In this document: one piece after another, positions 48,820 to 63,500 of the stretch
How positions within the stretch are numbered: the stretch's first letter is position 1
How the letters are laid out: each line of letters opens with the position of its first letter
Source of the DNA: Polytrichum commune
Lineage: Eukaryota > Streptophyta > Polytrichopsida > Polytrichales > Polytrichaceae
Direction: 5' to 3'
Length of the DNA: 64,000 nucleotides
NCBI GenBank assembly: GCA_950295325.1
Contig: OX485803.1
Coordinates: 30,566,001-30,630,000, forward strand
Position numbers and translations under genes: made by a program
The notes under the pieces: model-generated
Databases searched by the model: none
Seen by the model: only the letters and a program-made list of their open reading frames with translations
What the model was told of the DNA's origin: nothing

Positions 48820-49840
48820 TGTAAGTGTGCTTGCCATGTTTGCGGTGTGCCAGACGAGCCAAGAGTGTCACTCATGTCCTCTCACTCATGTCCTCTCAAT
48901 CTCTGTCTCTCTGTCTCTCTGTCTCTCTGTCTCTCTGTCTCTCTTTAGCTCTTGTCTTCCATCTAGAGGCACTCACCGTCAATACTTAAAAGATAACTTT
49001 CTCACCGGCAGAGAAGAAGCTCTGCTGGTTCTTGAAAAAGCGGGCGGGGCGGGGCCGGGCAACGGTTGGCATTGAGCGGAGAGTCGGTGAACGGTGGGTT
49101 TGAGCCAAAGAGTTGTTCATAGAGACGTGATGCGGTGCAAGAGATTCGCAGCTCGAAATTAATATGCTGAACTCGAATACAAGCTGGTAGTATTTCAAGT
49201 GTCTCTAAGTTGTAGCAGAACTGGATTTGGCTGTTGGTGTTTGGTGGATTCTACGATAGCTACAGCGAAATTTATTTGAAGAATTCTGAATGTGTTTTCC
49301 CAGTTTTCTGAGACCATCGTTGCAGATGCAAACCGGGAACATGTAATTGAGCATGTCATTTTTGTGGTGTGCCAGACGAGTGTCTCTGATTTTTTCTCTC
49401 TCACTCTCTATTTCTCTACTTCTTGCCTTCCATCTAGATTCCTTACTCATCGACAGAGAAGAGGCACTGTCAGTTCTTGACAACCGGGCGGGGCCGGGCA
49501 AACGGTTGGTTGGTATTGAGTGCGGAGTCGGTGGACGGTTTGAGCTAGAGTTGATGAGTGGTGTGGATTCAGGGAAGGTCGGTGTGAGTTGCAGAGAGAA
49601 AGAGAGGAACGGTGGAGATATGAGTGGCCAGCTGTGTGTTAGAGTGTTCATGGAGACGCGGTCCGGTGCAAGAAAATCGACGCAGCTCACATTAAAATGC
49701 GGATTTACTCGAATACTCGTTAGGAGCGTTTCACACTTCTTTAGGTTCTAGCAGAATTAGGTTCTGGCTGTTAGTGTCTGGTGGATTTCACGATAACTAC
49801 AACGAAAGTATCTTGAAGAATTCTCCGTATTTTTTTCTCA
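48820..49840 (+). repeat. Local tandem duplication, unit about 525 bp
   Basis: 48,820-49,310 and 49,345-49,840 are diverged direct copies (shared gtgtgccagacgag, gggcggggccgggcaa, ttgaagaattct). The region lies upstream of the ABCB 5' flank and only in unit B. Short frames in it differ between copies, so I do not call genes. Confidence 0.7.
48896..48946 (+). repeat. (CTCTCTGT)n microsatellite
   Basis: About five tandem 8-base units within the first copy of the local duplication. Confidence 0.85.
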
Positions 49841-50140
49841 GTGTTTGCATTTATAACTCGTCGGTCATACTTTGCTTCAAAACCATGAATTCCTGCTTCA
49901 TGAATTCAGCCGAATCTTTTTTGGATGTGTATCCAAGATACTATATCTTGCGGTGACAAGAAGTTCGTGACGCTTCCTTTTGAGAGACATCTTCGAGTCT
50001 TCCTTCGTCACAACTTGCGAGCACTGGTTCCCCCACGAATCATGCCAAGATGTCCGCGTTGTTGAATTTGTCACTTGGTCTTTATTTTCCGCTATTTTGT
50101 GGAAACTAGACAAGTGTCGTTGGTTCAGGTGTTCAGTGAC

Positions 50141-51151
50141 ACAGTAGATACCATGTAGTAGCCGTCGCTATACCTCTCTTTCCGCACAAGAATGTTCGCT
50201 TCATTGTGTGCTCTTGAATGTCCTCCTCAATTATATTTTTAGTAACATTCGTGCTAATGCGTCTCTTTGGCCAAACTTCAGTGAGCGCTGTTGTTGCTAA
50301 CAATTATCGTTCGCTGGTGTGCAAGAGCAATAATGTTATGAATTTGTCAGTATTGTAGTCTCTATTTCAGACTAGCTCTACACAGCATTGCTGCTCTTGT
50401 GATTCTTCAAATCTTAGCTGAGGTCGCATTTATTCTGAACGTGTCTAACTGTCATGCTGATACTGCTAGAGTTATTTAGGCGCATGTATCATCACCAAAA
50501 CCACCTAAAATGTTACAGTGAAGGTTTTCCCTGTACGTCGAAGTTTGTTCATCCTGTCCACATTGGCATGTTATACTTTTTTGTATCCAAACTATATAAT
50601 GCGATATTCACTAAGCAGAATCTTTAGCAGCTTGCTAAAACCATGTAAGGAGGCTTCTCTAACATGTCTTGCAGTCCTCAAACCTTCAATTATTCTAACC
50701 TGTGATATTTTTGATGCAGCGGCACTTGATTTCAAGAATTACAAAGACGGCATTGACTTGTGCACTAGCTGTTTTTATTCGCAGCGAGTATTCAGCTACT
50801 TAGTTGTCTCTCCGTCCACTGTCCGCTCGTTTACAATTCTAGGCGCAAGAGTTTGGAAAATTATTTAGAACTGATAGTTGCGCTTCAACCATCTCATTTC
50901 AGTAAGCAGCTTCCGTCATAGAGCAGAATCCGTCTCCCAAAAAAAAACCCATCTTCAAATTATTGAGCTTCCTGAATCAGCGCTTGGCGTCTCTTTGGTA
51001 TATATCAGGATTTCTTGGACCTAGTTGTATTGGTGATTATCTGAGTCAATTTCTTACTCTCAACCAACCGGAGAGCACCATGTTCTGATGCAATTGTAAA
51101 GCGCGTGATAGACTTGCTGTAAGCTTGTCCCTCATTGCATAAACTTTTACT
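50141..51151 (+). promoter_or_regulatory. ABCB 5' flank, unit B
   Basis: The kilobase upstream of the intact ABCB start codon. It is homologous to 17,266-18,281. Position makes it the promoter and 5' leader, but I see no certain core element. A 43-bp segment at 50563-50605 is inverted relative to unit A. Confidence 0.5.
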
Positions 51152-54100
51152 ATGGATCATGTAAGGAAGTCAAGGTCGCTCCGAATTTTTGCTGAGGATT
51201 CTAAATCTGAGGTACAACTTAGCACGTCAAGAAGCGCAAGACACCACGCGGAGCATCCGGCACATGATGAGCACCGGGATGATGTACAGCCAATAGAGAA
51301 TGCTCAGGGCGTCGGTGGTCCAGGGAGGTTTTTTGACGTGGAAGTAAGCGGCGCTTTGAATGCGGTTGGCTCATTTCGAAGTCAGTCTCAGCGTGTCTAT
51401 GTATCAGAACTGCCTGACTCTTTACAAGAGAAAATTGTGAGAGATAGTGTCGATGAGGACCATAGTCGTCAAGGAGGAAACTTAGACGAAAACGTGGAAA
51501 AGGCTCACAAGAAGAATGTTAAAGCTCACAAGAAGAAGAAGGCCTCCATGGCGAGGCAATCAGTGCCGTACTTGGATCTTTTCAAGTACGCCGATGGACT
51601 GGATTATTTTCTAATGTTTTTGGGCACATCGTTTGCTATTCTGGACGGCTTCATGTGGCCAACCATTGCATTCGTTCAAAGCCATGTCCTCAACAAATTT
51701 GCTAGTCTGGCACTCACTGACCCCGAACTCGCTTATACGAAAGTCTGTCAGGTACTTTCTCTTAAAGCCACATTTCGAAGAGTGCTTGTGCAATGTGTTG
51801 CTAGGAACAAGATGGACCTCAAAAATTTGAGTAGACACCGTACAGCAGGGAGCTATTTTGTTAATTTGATGTATGGAGTTGTGCATGGGTTGCTATATGG
51901 TATATAATAAAAAGGGAAGAGGCATAAAGGTTTCGAAGTAGACAAGGGTATCGGTGAGTAAGTAGGACCTCAATTTTCATGCAGGGAACAGGAATAGTGT
52001 AATTAAGTTTATAATGTCACGGAACTGGCACCTAGATGCCTCAATACCTGCTCCACCATAGCCCATAAGCTCGGTTATGCAGGTATAAAGTTCTCCTTGT
52101 GTTCATCGTCAAAATATGAAGGCTTACATTCCTCTGGTCAAAAGTAATAAGAATTCATTTTCTAGGTCTCTAAAATTACAACCGTTTGTGTATGTGGCCT
52201 AACTCGTTTCTGTGTGTTGGTTATTCTTGCAGTACGCGCTAATAATTGTTTATGTCGCCATTGTCTCAATGGTAGCATCATATTTTGGTATGGGTCTGCG
52301 CATTCTAAGCTTGCCAATTTGCATCCATCTTGTGGATCGACACAATATATCATTTATTTCTATCTTTGATTTCTAGTTTTCTTGATTTCATCAGTCTTTT
52401 TCAACTTTTCGGTAATCTATGACTTCTGCAGAGAGTGAACAACTTGTTTGAATCAGAGCAGTGTTTTTAATTGCTTTCTCAAATCTCGAAGTGCAGAGGT
52501 TTGGTGTTGGATGTATACGGGGGAGCGGCAAGCAGGACGTATTCGAGCAAAGTATGTGCGTGCAATTCTCCGGCAAGATGTTGGATATTTTGATACTCAC
52601 AGCAGCAACATGGCCATTGTTGTAGACAGCGTTTCCAGTGACACCTTGCTGATCCAAGATGCTATTAGTGAAAAGGTATGGTAATGACATTACTTTCTTT
52701 CTGCCTGAGTCTAGGCTTAAAATTCCCACTGAGAAGCAGATTACCGTTTCTGAACATAATGTACTCCAATGGATTGCATATGGCCAGCACTTAGACATAG
52801 AACATACTTATTTGAACTTTCCCCGCGAGGAGGTCCACATAAGAGTGAGTACATGTGATGGTATCAGTAACATGAATCTTTCTGCCCTTTCCACAGGTCG
52901 GCAACACAGTGCAGAATGTGGCTTTATTAGTAGGCGGGGTGGTAGTCGGATTGACCCTCTGTTGGCGTCTCGCTCTCGCCATTCTCCCTTTCCTCCCATT
53001 CTTGTTACTCCCAGGGCTTATGTATGGGCGAGCACTTTTAAGCCTCGCAATTCAAATACAGGTTGCCTATGGAAAGGCCGGGGTACTAGCAGAGCAAGCC
53101 ATTTCATCTGTAAGGACAGTATACTCCTTTGTAGGGGAAAAGCGGACTCTCGACACTTTTTCCGAATTCTTGGAGTCGACAGTGAAATTGGGGAAGAAGC
53201 AGGGGTTGGCTAAAGGACTTGCCATCGGGCTTACTGCTCAAACCTTTTTAATCTGGGCATTTGTATGCTGGTATGGGACTTATCAAATCGTACACGGATA
53301 CTCAAAGGGGAGTTCGGTGGTATTTAGTGCGTTCATCATCCTCTATGCTGGCCTGTAAGCCCACAACACCATTTTTCTTCTCAAAATCTGGCTGTATGTA
53401 TGATGTCACATGTCACCTTTTGCTACCCCGTAAGAATGTGAAACTCAAGGTATTCAATGCACTTTCCCTTTCTTTGGGAAAAGAGAAACGGAAAAAGGCG
53501 TCAAACAGTGGTGAGTGCATTTGAAGCCTCTTTCCATTTCTCTTTGATACGTTTCGAACTTTGAAGCCGTTTCCAGTTACAAAGGCTGACGTGATAGTTA
53601 TGAAACTACTTCAATTGAATCTGATGGGGCCTATCTTGAGAAGTCTAGTGTTTTATGATAGCTTGTATCAACCATACTGATTTCCTACATGTTTTTCCAT
53701 CTCTTGGTGGTAATTGGCAGAGGAGTGGGAAGCATAACACCAAACATTAAGTGCTTCCTGGAAGGCAGGGTGGCAGCATACCGTATCTTCAAAATGATCG
53801 ACAGGATACCTGCAATTGATGTGGAGGATTTAAATGGAGAAATACTTGAGAAAGTACATGGAAATTTGGAATTACGCAATATTGACTTTGCTTATCCTTC
53901 TAGGATGGAAGCTCCAATATTCCAAAACTTCAGCTTACAGATTCCTGCAGGTGATTATAACTCCCTTACCTCGCATTAGCTTCATTCCAAGGTAATAGTA
54001 CGGGGTTCTAGAGATAATTTTAGATTGGACCTTAGCGGGAATTAAACTTATTACTGTTAATTTTTATAGTTATGACTGCCGCCTTTGGAATGGTATGATC

Positions 54101-57100
54101 ACACTTTCCACACCTTTGAGAGTGTACTAAATCCATCATTGGAAAGCAAGTCACAGAAAGATCTTGCCAAGACGTCCACAGAATCACATTCTGACCGATT
54201 GTGTTCGATACTGTAGGTAAGACCATAGCCTTGGTGGGGAGCAGTGGAAGTGGAAAATCTACTGTGGTCGCATTACTTGAGCGTTTCTATGACCCACTAG
54301 CCGGCCAAGTATTATTTGATGGAGTTGATATCAAGGATCTTCAGCTGAAATGGTTACGAAGCCAGATTGGTTTAGTAAGCCAAGAGCCAGCTCTATTCGC
54401 AACGTCCATAGCGGAGAACATAAAGTATGGCAAAGGTTCAGCCACCTTCGAGGAGATCGTTGAAGCAGCCAAATCGGCAAATGCACACACATTCATCTCG
54501 CAGTTACCAAGTGGGTATGATACTCAGGTGGGAAAATTTTATTCTATCTTGTGGTTTGGAAGGGTGTAGGTGTATTGTACATTTGTTACAGAGTGGTGTT
54601 CGCCGTACACATATGAGTCAGACACAAAAGATTGTAACACTTACCGAGGTGTCCAAATATATTACTGTATTCCTGAATACTGTGTAAATTATGCAACGAT
54701 GCAGGTGGGTGAAAGGGGAGTGCAGATGTCAGGAGGCCAAAAGCAGCGCATCGCAATTGCCCGAACCATCATAAAAAGGCCTCCTATACTTCTCCTCGAC
54801 GAGGCAACCAGTGCTCTCGATACAGAGTCTGAACGAGTAGTTCAACAAGCTCTTGAGAAGGCTGCACTTGGACGAACTACTATAGTAGTCGCCCATAGAC
54901 TCTCGACAATTCGTAATGCTGACATAATCGCCGTGTTACAGTATGGCAAGGTAGTCGAGATGGGAAGCCACGAGGATTTATTGAATATAGGCGAGATGGG
55001 AGTATACTATGCAATGATTAACATGCAAACTCGTAGACAGGTACATTTCCCTGAACGACTAAATCTTATGAGCATTCTCCTGACATGTGTGTGACGGTAA
55101 TAACTGGAATTGGCCAAGTTCAGATATTCTATTGTCTCCCTACTACATTTTGAGCCTCTGTGACTGACGTTGTGTGTGAATATATTTGGTGTTTATTTAC
55201 AGGAAGAAGAAGCGGGAGCAGTGGTTGCTGACATTGAGCCTGAGGGCCCTCTAGAGCACGGAGAAGCTGTAAGAGCCAGCTATGGACTCGGTCATTCGAA
55301 GAAGTCCAGCTCCGGAAAGAGTCGGGATAGCTTGGAAGCCCAAAATGCACAACACTTTGACCTTAAAAATATCGCCACCCCGGAAGATATTACTCAATTC
55401 AAAAGCCCTTCATTCACACGCATGTTATGGTTAAACAAGCCAGAATGGAAAGAAGGACTGCTGGGGCTTCTTGGAGCTATTGGTTTTGGATTTACCAACC
55501 CATTCTACGCTTATGTTATCGCACTGATAACAGTAGAGTACTATGCAAACCAACCCACAGCTCATTTATGGCACCAGGTTGGAAAGTTTGCAGGAATTCT
55601 AGTTGCACTGGCGTTTTTCTTCCTTGGAACGAATGTGCTTCAGCACTACAATTTCGCAGCTGCAGGAGAGAAGTTGACAAAACGCATCCGAGAGCGAATG
55701 TTGGGGTCTCTGCTGCAGTTTGAGTTGGGCTGGTTCGATCGTGACGAAAATTCAAGCGGTTCCGTATGCTCTCGTCTTTCAACTGATGCGAATATGGTAA
55801 CGGGAATCTTCAGCCTGTTAACCTCTTTTTTGAAGGCCTACATTTTCTCACATGTAGTATGTGTCACAAGGTTGTGTAGTTCATGTTAACCAAATGACCA
55901 CTTCATGCCAAAGTTATGATCAGAAATTTATTGACGTCTACTTGTTGTCAGGACTAACAATGTATGGGTAACCAGATCATATAGTGGATTTATTAATGTC
56001 ACTCTAATAACTCATTTCTCTACTTGTAGGATTTTTTTTTATGATCATTATAATTTATCAATGATAAATTTTAGTACTGATTAAGAATGATGCTCAATTA
56101 TCCTTGCCTTGTGTAGGTGAGGTCACTCATTGGCGACCGAATCTCGTTGATCACAGGATCGCTAAGTATGGTTGCTATCAGCTGGATTATCTGCTTTTAT
56201 GTCTCGTGGCGTTATGGATTGCTTGTGATATTTCTCCATCCTCTTATAATTTTCTGCTATTACATCAAAAAGGTGAGTATTGCTTGTTTCTGGATACTCT
56301 TGTCCCCCGAGTCCAGTGATACGTTAGTCTCATGTTAATTTAATCTTAAAAGTATTGGTCCATGGTATTTTTATATTCCAAAGCAATTACGACGATGTGA
56401 ATGTCACAGTAGGTACGTCTTATATGTCCCAGTATTTCTTCTTCTCATTTGGTGCACTTCATTCGCATCACGACATGCTTCTCATCTGTGATCAGGTTTT
56501 GAATAGCTTGAGGAGTAGTTCTGCAGTTTTGGTTTGTCAGTTATAGTGTAGTTTGATGACAAAGCCCATGACTGAAATACATCCTCAATAGGCTAACGGC
56601 TTCACTTGCATGCACACAGGCACTCTTGATGACATTTGCCAAAAAAACTGCACTTGCACAAGCAGAGGCAAGTCAGGTGGCCAGCGAGGGAGTTGCCCAA
56701 CACCGGACAGTTACCGCTTTCTCAGCACAAGAAAAATTACAAGCACTATTCGAGAAAAAACTCGAAGTTCCAAGAAGGCAAATGCTACGGCGCTCCCAAA
56801 TAGCCGGAGTTACGTTAGGATTGGCAAATTTCTGCTCCTTTTCTTCGATGGCTTTGGTGTACTGGTTTGGAGGTCTACTGAGCAAGAAGGGTTTGTCCGA
56901 TTTCTCACAGTTTTTCCGTGTCTTCTTGGTGTTCGTGAATACAAGCCGCACTATTGGAGAGGCCGGTGCATTGACCCCAGATATCGCTAAGGCATCAATT
57001 GCAATCAACTCTGTCTTCCATATTCTTGACAGGAAGACTAAGATTGATTCTGATGTTAAAGATGCAGAGATTGTGAAAAAGGTGGATGGTAGCATTGAGC

Positions 57101-58672
57101 TTAAAAATGTATATTTCGCTTACCCATCGCGACCAGATGTCATGGTTTTCAAAGGATTTTCTTTGAAGATCCGAGCGGGACAAACAGCAGCCATGGTGGG
57201 TCAAAGCGGTTCGGGGAAGTCCACCATAATTGGGTTGATAGAGCGCTTTTATGACCCTCTACAGGGAAAAGTGTACATAGACGGAAAGGACTTGAGGAAG
57301 GTGAATCTGCGATCAATGAGACATCATATCGGTCTGGTGAATCAAGAGCCTACCTTATTTGCGATGTCCATTCGAGAAAACATAGCTTATGGGAAGGAGG
57401 GAGCAACAGAAAGTGAGGTCATAGAGGCTGCGCGTGCTGCCAATGCTCACAACTTCATCAGGTATGTGTTCCTTCTCCTTCTGAAGGGTCATTTACAGCA
57501 CAAAGGTGGTTGTGGTTGTGGTTGTGGACCAACATCAATCACAACTACAGGTTTTTTTTCCTTAGTACTTGTCTTGTGTGAGTCCTTGTCCTTGTGGTTG
57601 ATGGTGGGGTTGGTCTTCTGAATTGCAATCTATCATTGTTGAGGTTTTAGACTCAAAGAAGAAATTGAAGTGACTATTATCATTCTTGGTCTTGGAACTT
57701 TCTCTCCTTGTCGTTGAAGCTCTCTAGTGATGCCACATGAGCATGAAGAACCCCCAACGGTGGTTAACCATGCGGAATTGTGGGGTCGATGGGGTAGGGC
57801 ATGGTTAGCATTTATTATGCCTTTTCTATGGAATTATAACCAAAATAATTCATAAAACCACAACCAAGACCGCCCTTTGCGTAAATGACCCTTGAGAAAA
57901 GAAGTACTCTTGAGGAACGCTTTGTGAAAATAGGAAGTTGAGGTGACACAAAATCTCGGTCTTGGCATTTCAGATGAGGAGGTTGGAATCAAGAGACTTA
58001 TACAGAGTATCGCTGACTCGGTTATGTGTTTAGAAGTCTGGAATATTGAACGATATTGTGCTGAAAACTCTAGCTCTCTGGTGCTTGCAGTTCTCTTCCA
58101 GATGGATATTCCACTTTTGCTGGTGACCGCGGTTTACAGCTATCAGGGGGGCAGAAGCAGCGGATTGCAATTGCACGCGCAATCCTGAAGAATCCCAAGA
58201 TTTTGTTGTTAGACGAAGCAACTAGTGCACTGGACGCAGAGTCAGAAAAAGTGGTGCAAGATGCACTGAATGACATGATGGTGGGCAGGACGACAATCAT
58301 TGTTGCTCATCGGTAAGAACAACTTGCCATCCATCTTGGTTACTTGAACCAAATTGTTTGCTCACTCAGTAACTTCACTTCTTTTCACCGTGTTTAGAGT
58401 TTTAGGGCACCCGTAGATGGAAACAAACTCCCTGTAATGCGCAAGGGCAAACAGTACTCATAATGAATAACATTCTTATCTTCATGTGTGAAATATCTGA
58501 ACGGGTTCTTGCATATTGTACACACAGGTTATCCACGATCCGAAAGGCAGAATCGATAGCAGTTTTGCAAGATGGTGTTATCCTCGAGCAAGGTAAACAC
58601 AATGAGCTTCTCGCAAAGGGCGAAGGTGGAGCCTACTACTCCCTTGTCCAATCCCAAGCTGGCGCACACTAA
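51152..58672 (+). CDS. ABCB-type full ABC transporter (ABCB15-like clade)
   Basis: Twelve exons join in phase with GT-AG introns: 51152-51751, 52233-52287, 52497-52675, 52897-53354, 53721-53950, 54217-54527, 54705-55040, 55203-55796, 56117-56272, 56620-57461, 58091-58312 and 58528-58672; 1375 residues. Order: charged His/Lys-rich N-terminus (1-140), membrane domain 1, nucleotide-binding domain 1 (Walker [10 protein letters not shown] near 515-523, signature MSGGQ near 619, [11 protein letters not shown]), linker, membrane domain 2, nucleotide-binding domain 2 (GQSGSGKST near 1167-1175, LSGGQ near 1271, H-loop VAHRLST). All catalytic motifs are present. Family members are ATP-driven exporters, mostly in the plasma membrane; the substrate cannot be read from sequence. 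[18 protein letters not shown] and the [10 protein letters not shown] region point to the ABCB15-22 group. The N-terminus is longer than usual. The ATG at 51152 is the first in frame. Confidence 0.92.
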
Positions 58673-60902
58673 GCGTTTCGACACTCCAAATGTAAGGCAG
58701 TGGATGCGCTCTCCGAACCATTTCTGGAGTCAAAAATCTTCACATCATCAACATGTTGGCATGTTCTCAGGCACATGCTTCTACAATCTCCAGTTGAAAT
58801 CTACAAGCTTTAAAGAGAATTTCTCGGACATCTTTCGGAGGGATTGCGTGTTGTGCAAGATCAAGTTTGGTTGCCCACCACCAACTCATTATCAGCAATC
58901 CCATTCCAGAGGCGGCTGTGAATCCTTCTCCATATCTCTCGGCTCTAGTGCACAAAACTCAAGAGAGTCGTTGTGGATTCTGTCCATCGCCGATGATAGA
59001 TCTGCCATGATATACCATACGATCACGAGTTTATCCTTACTCGATTGCAATCGATTATCCTGCCTGCCAACAAGAGACACTGTAACTTAAATTATTCAAA
59101 CATTTATCAAGCTAACTTACAACGCACATTTGGTTTTCACACACTGGCTGTAGGTTTTCCTAGAGGTGATTCATTTGGAGCAAAGCCTGCTTGACCAGCC
59201 AATTGATCAAACAAAAGTAATCTCCTTCCTGTCGAAAGAACTCCAATATGCAAATGTCAAGTTTCATCCTGCTTGAGTCTTGCCTTTCGCTCATACTTAG
59301 TGATATGAAGAGAATACATGGCTTGGACAGGGACTCTCTTGAAACAAACACAAAAATAGACAAACAATCAATGTGTGTCCGTAACCGGCACATGGTCGAT
59401 TTCAACAATCCGAATCATTCAGATAAAAGATCAATTCATGGAGATTTAAGGTCATGTCACTTTTGCTCTTAGAATGTAGTTAGGCACATTTTGTGATGCA
59501 GTTTCCCCTCTACTACTCTACTAGAGAGAAGTTATGTTTCCTATTTTTGAATGTAATATTGTTCACCCTCTTTAGTAAGACACGTTCGTTCACACAAGAA
59601 AGTGTCGTATTATCCAAATGTTGTATTCTTGAAAATATGACTTTTTAGTTTCGAATGTTGCACTATTGAGGTTTTACAAACCAATGGCCTCTTTCAATGT
59701 CAAAATGTTATTTTGTGTGCGTTCTGAAGATACATAAGTATGAAAGAGCATTTGTATTGAAGAATGCTCACATCGTTCCCCAAGGTTCCCCAATGCTGAC
59801 GACATTCCCAAAGGTTCCCCAATGTTAAAGATATTCCCCAAGGTTCACAATGTACCCCAAAGTTCCCATGAGTGTCCCAAAATACTATATAAACCTGGTA
59901 ATACTTGTGGGTCCCATGACTTATGCACATTAATTACTTGTATTATACAATAGCCCATGCCTAAAAAATGTTGTATTACAAGCATCGTACTCGAAGTATG
60001 CACATAAATTAATACTAGAAAATTTGGTTGACAGGAATTGCATTGTATACTCAAAGTGTCATATAATTGAGTGCCTTAACATGTAGAGTAGATTGGAGTA
60101 AGCAATCTCAAGTCTTTCTTCCAATTTGATCATGAAATTGATATTAGCCTCTATCTCACGAAGCCACTGCCCTCCGTCACTCTAGAGAATTAGCCTCTTT
60201 GTCACCATCTAAATATACTTTTAATCCCATAAGGCATTTGGCTTCCCGGACTTTAATATCTATTTCATTTCATGGAGAACCTCAATAGCCCTTTACAAGA
60301 AGTAAAACCCAACATTAACCAATAAAATATATTTTCAAAACATACACATTTTCAAAACGGAGCTGAGTGAGATTTTTTTTGAGGGGGGGGGGGGTGAGTT
60401 CTCCCTCAAAGTTATGTCCATATAATAGGTGTATTTTGTACCAGGCCATGGGAGGGACATATAGAAATTACTGAACTTATATGCAATAAAAAGTGTAACA
60501 TAATTGTGTCTTGCAATACGCATTTCAGAATCACAGAGAGATGGAGAGGCTTATTATTCAAACCTTCAAAGCAATGAACTCCCCAACAATGCTGCTCCAA
60601 TATCCAATAGACTTGGGAGCCCTGTATATCCTTGGTCCGCAATTACATACAAGTGGCCCAAAAAAATGTCTGTATAGATGCCAAGTAATCTGGAGGTACA
60701 TTTTCCACTTAAATAGTGATGTTGTGTATCATACCCAGTGCTTCCTGTCAGATGCGATTCCTAGTCCGATTCAACAAGTCAATGAACTTGATCACAAAGG
60801 AGATTATTGCTTGGTATCTGTAGAATGCCAGCTCGAACTGTGACCTGCAACTCATGTTCTGTTTAACTAGCAGAAACCTTGAGATAACCAACCACCTAGA
60901 AT
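58673..60902. other. ABCB 3' flank and intergenic region
   Basis: 59,264-59,790 matches the unit A flank 20,773-21,295. 59,776-59,882 is a degenerate minisatellite of roughly 30-base units built on gttccccaatg. From 59,900 the sequence is unique in this window. A G12 run lies at 60383-60394. I see no gene; the deaminase 3' UTR probably occupies the right edge. Confidence 0.55.
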
Positions 60903-62559
<1,657 letters not shown>

Positions 62560-63500
62560 CTCTTCTTCTGGTTCTACACTTACAAAAGAACCAATTCTTT
62601 TAAGACTCCTATTATTTAAGGTCAATAAACGCTCTCAAAGACCACAGAGACATCCCAGATTACTTACTGCATTTCTTCCAATGTCCTCAATATTGGTCAG
62701 CTAGCTATGGTCCAGACCCTTTCAATACTTGCGGTTTCTTGGAGACATACAAAATGGATAATAAGAATAACAACTAAGAATGACGATATTTAGGTCTAAC
62801 TCGTTCAATTCGTCAGATTGAAAACTCAAGGGCACAGGCTTTCTAATGCAATCTGTGGATATCGGAACACCGACTAAATTGCCTCTCACCTTCTTTTGTA
62901 CAGCTTTACCGCCTCCTGCATCAACTTTTTTTTTCTTTATTTACTCTTTACAGTTACTTACACCGAACTTAATAATATGTTTTACATCGATGGAGAAGCC
63001 TCCGAGTCCTCACCTTGATGCAAGTTTCCAATTGCGAGATCTCGCGGACATGTGAACTTATCAAATTCCTACTTCGAGGGAACATTCAAGCAATACTCAT
63101 AGGTACAGGTATCTATCCTTGCCATTTAGAATTCTAAACACTTCATTGAGCACAAAACAGAGTGAAAATGGAGAAACCTGCCTCAAGAAAGAATCGCCAG
63201 ACAAAATTCCTCAGCCGGATCTGCGCACAAAAATCTTGGTAATTTCAACGCTCTGAGGCTCCTCCCATTGCAAACCAAGAAAAAACAAAACAAAAATCTT
63301 TCACAAAATGCAAGCAACAATCGCACACAATCACAGAGAAGCTCACCGTCCCTTTCGACGATCGTTCTTCGCAATGCTAGCATCCTCCGAACAGGGGATT
63401 CTATCCACCGGTCGGAACAGAACTCCCACATGTAACCGGAGGGTTTCTCTTGGACCCAGCGGTCGGGGGAGCTCCGGTGGTAGCGTCTGAGAGCATTGGA
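62560..63500 (-). other. Deaminase 5' leader with probable intron
   Basis: On the minus strand an acceptor-like tgtag lies just upstream of the ATG and a donor-like gcag/gtttct lies at about 63,180. This fits a leader exon from about 63,181 to near 63,500 and an intron between. The frame at 63183-63431 lacks family features and I do not call it a gene. Confidence 0.4.

Noticed and set aside
48896-48946. CRISPR-like regular repeats
   Set aside because: It is a simple 8-base microsatellite without spacers, in a plant nuclear sequence.
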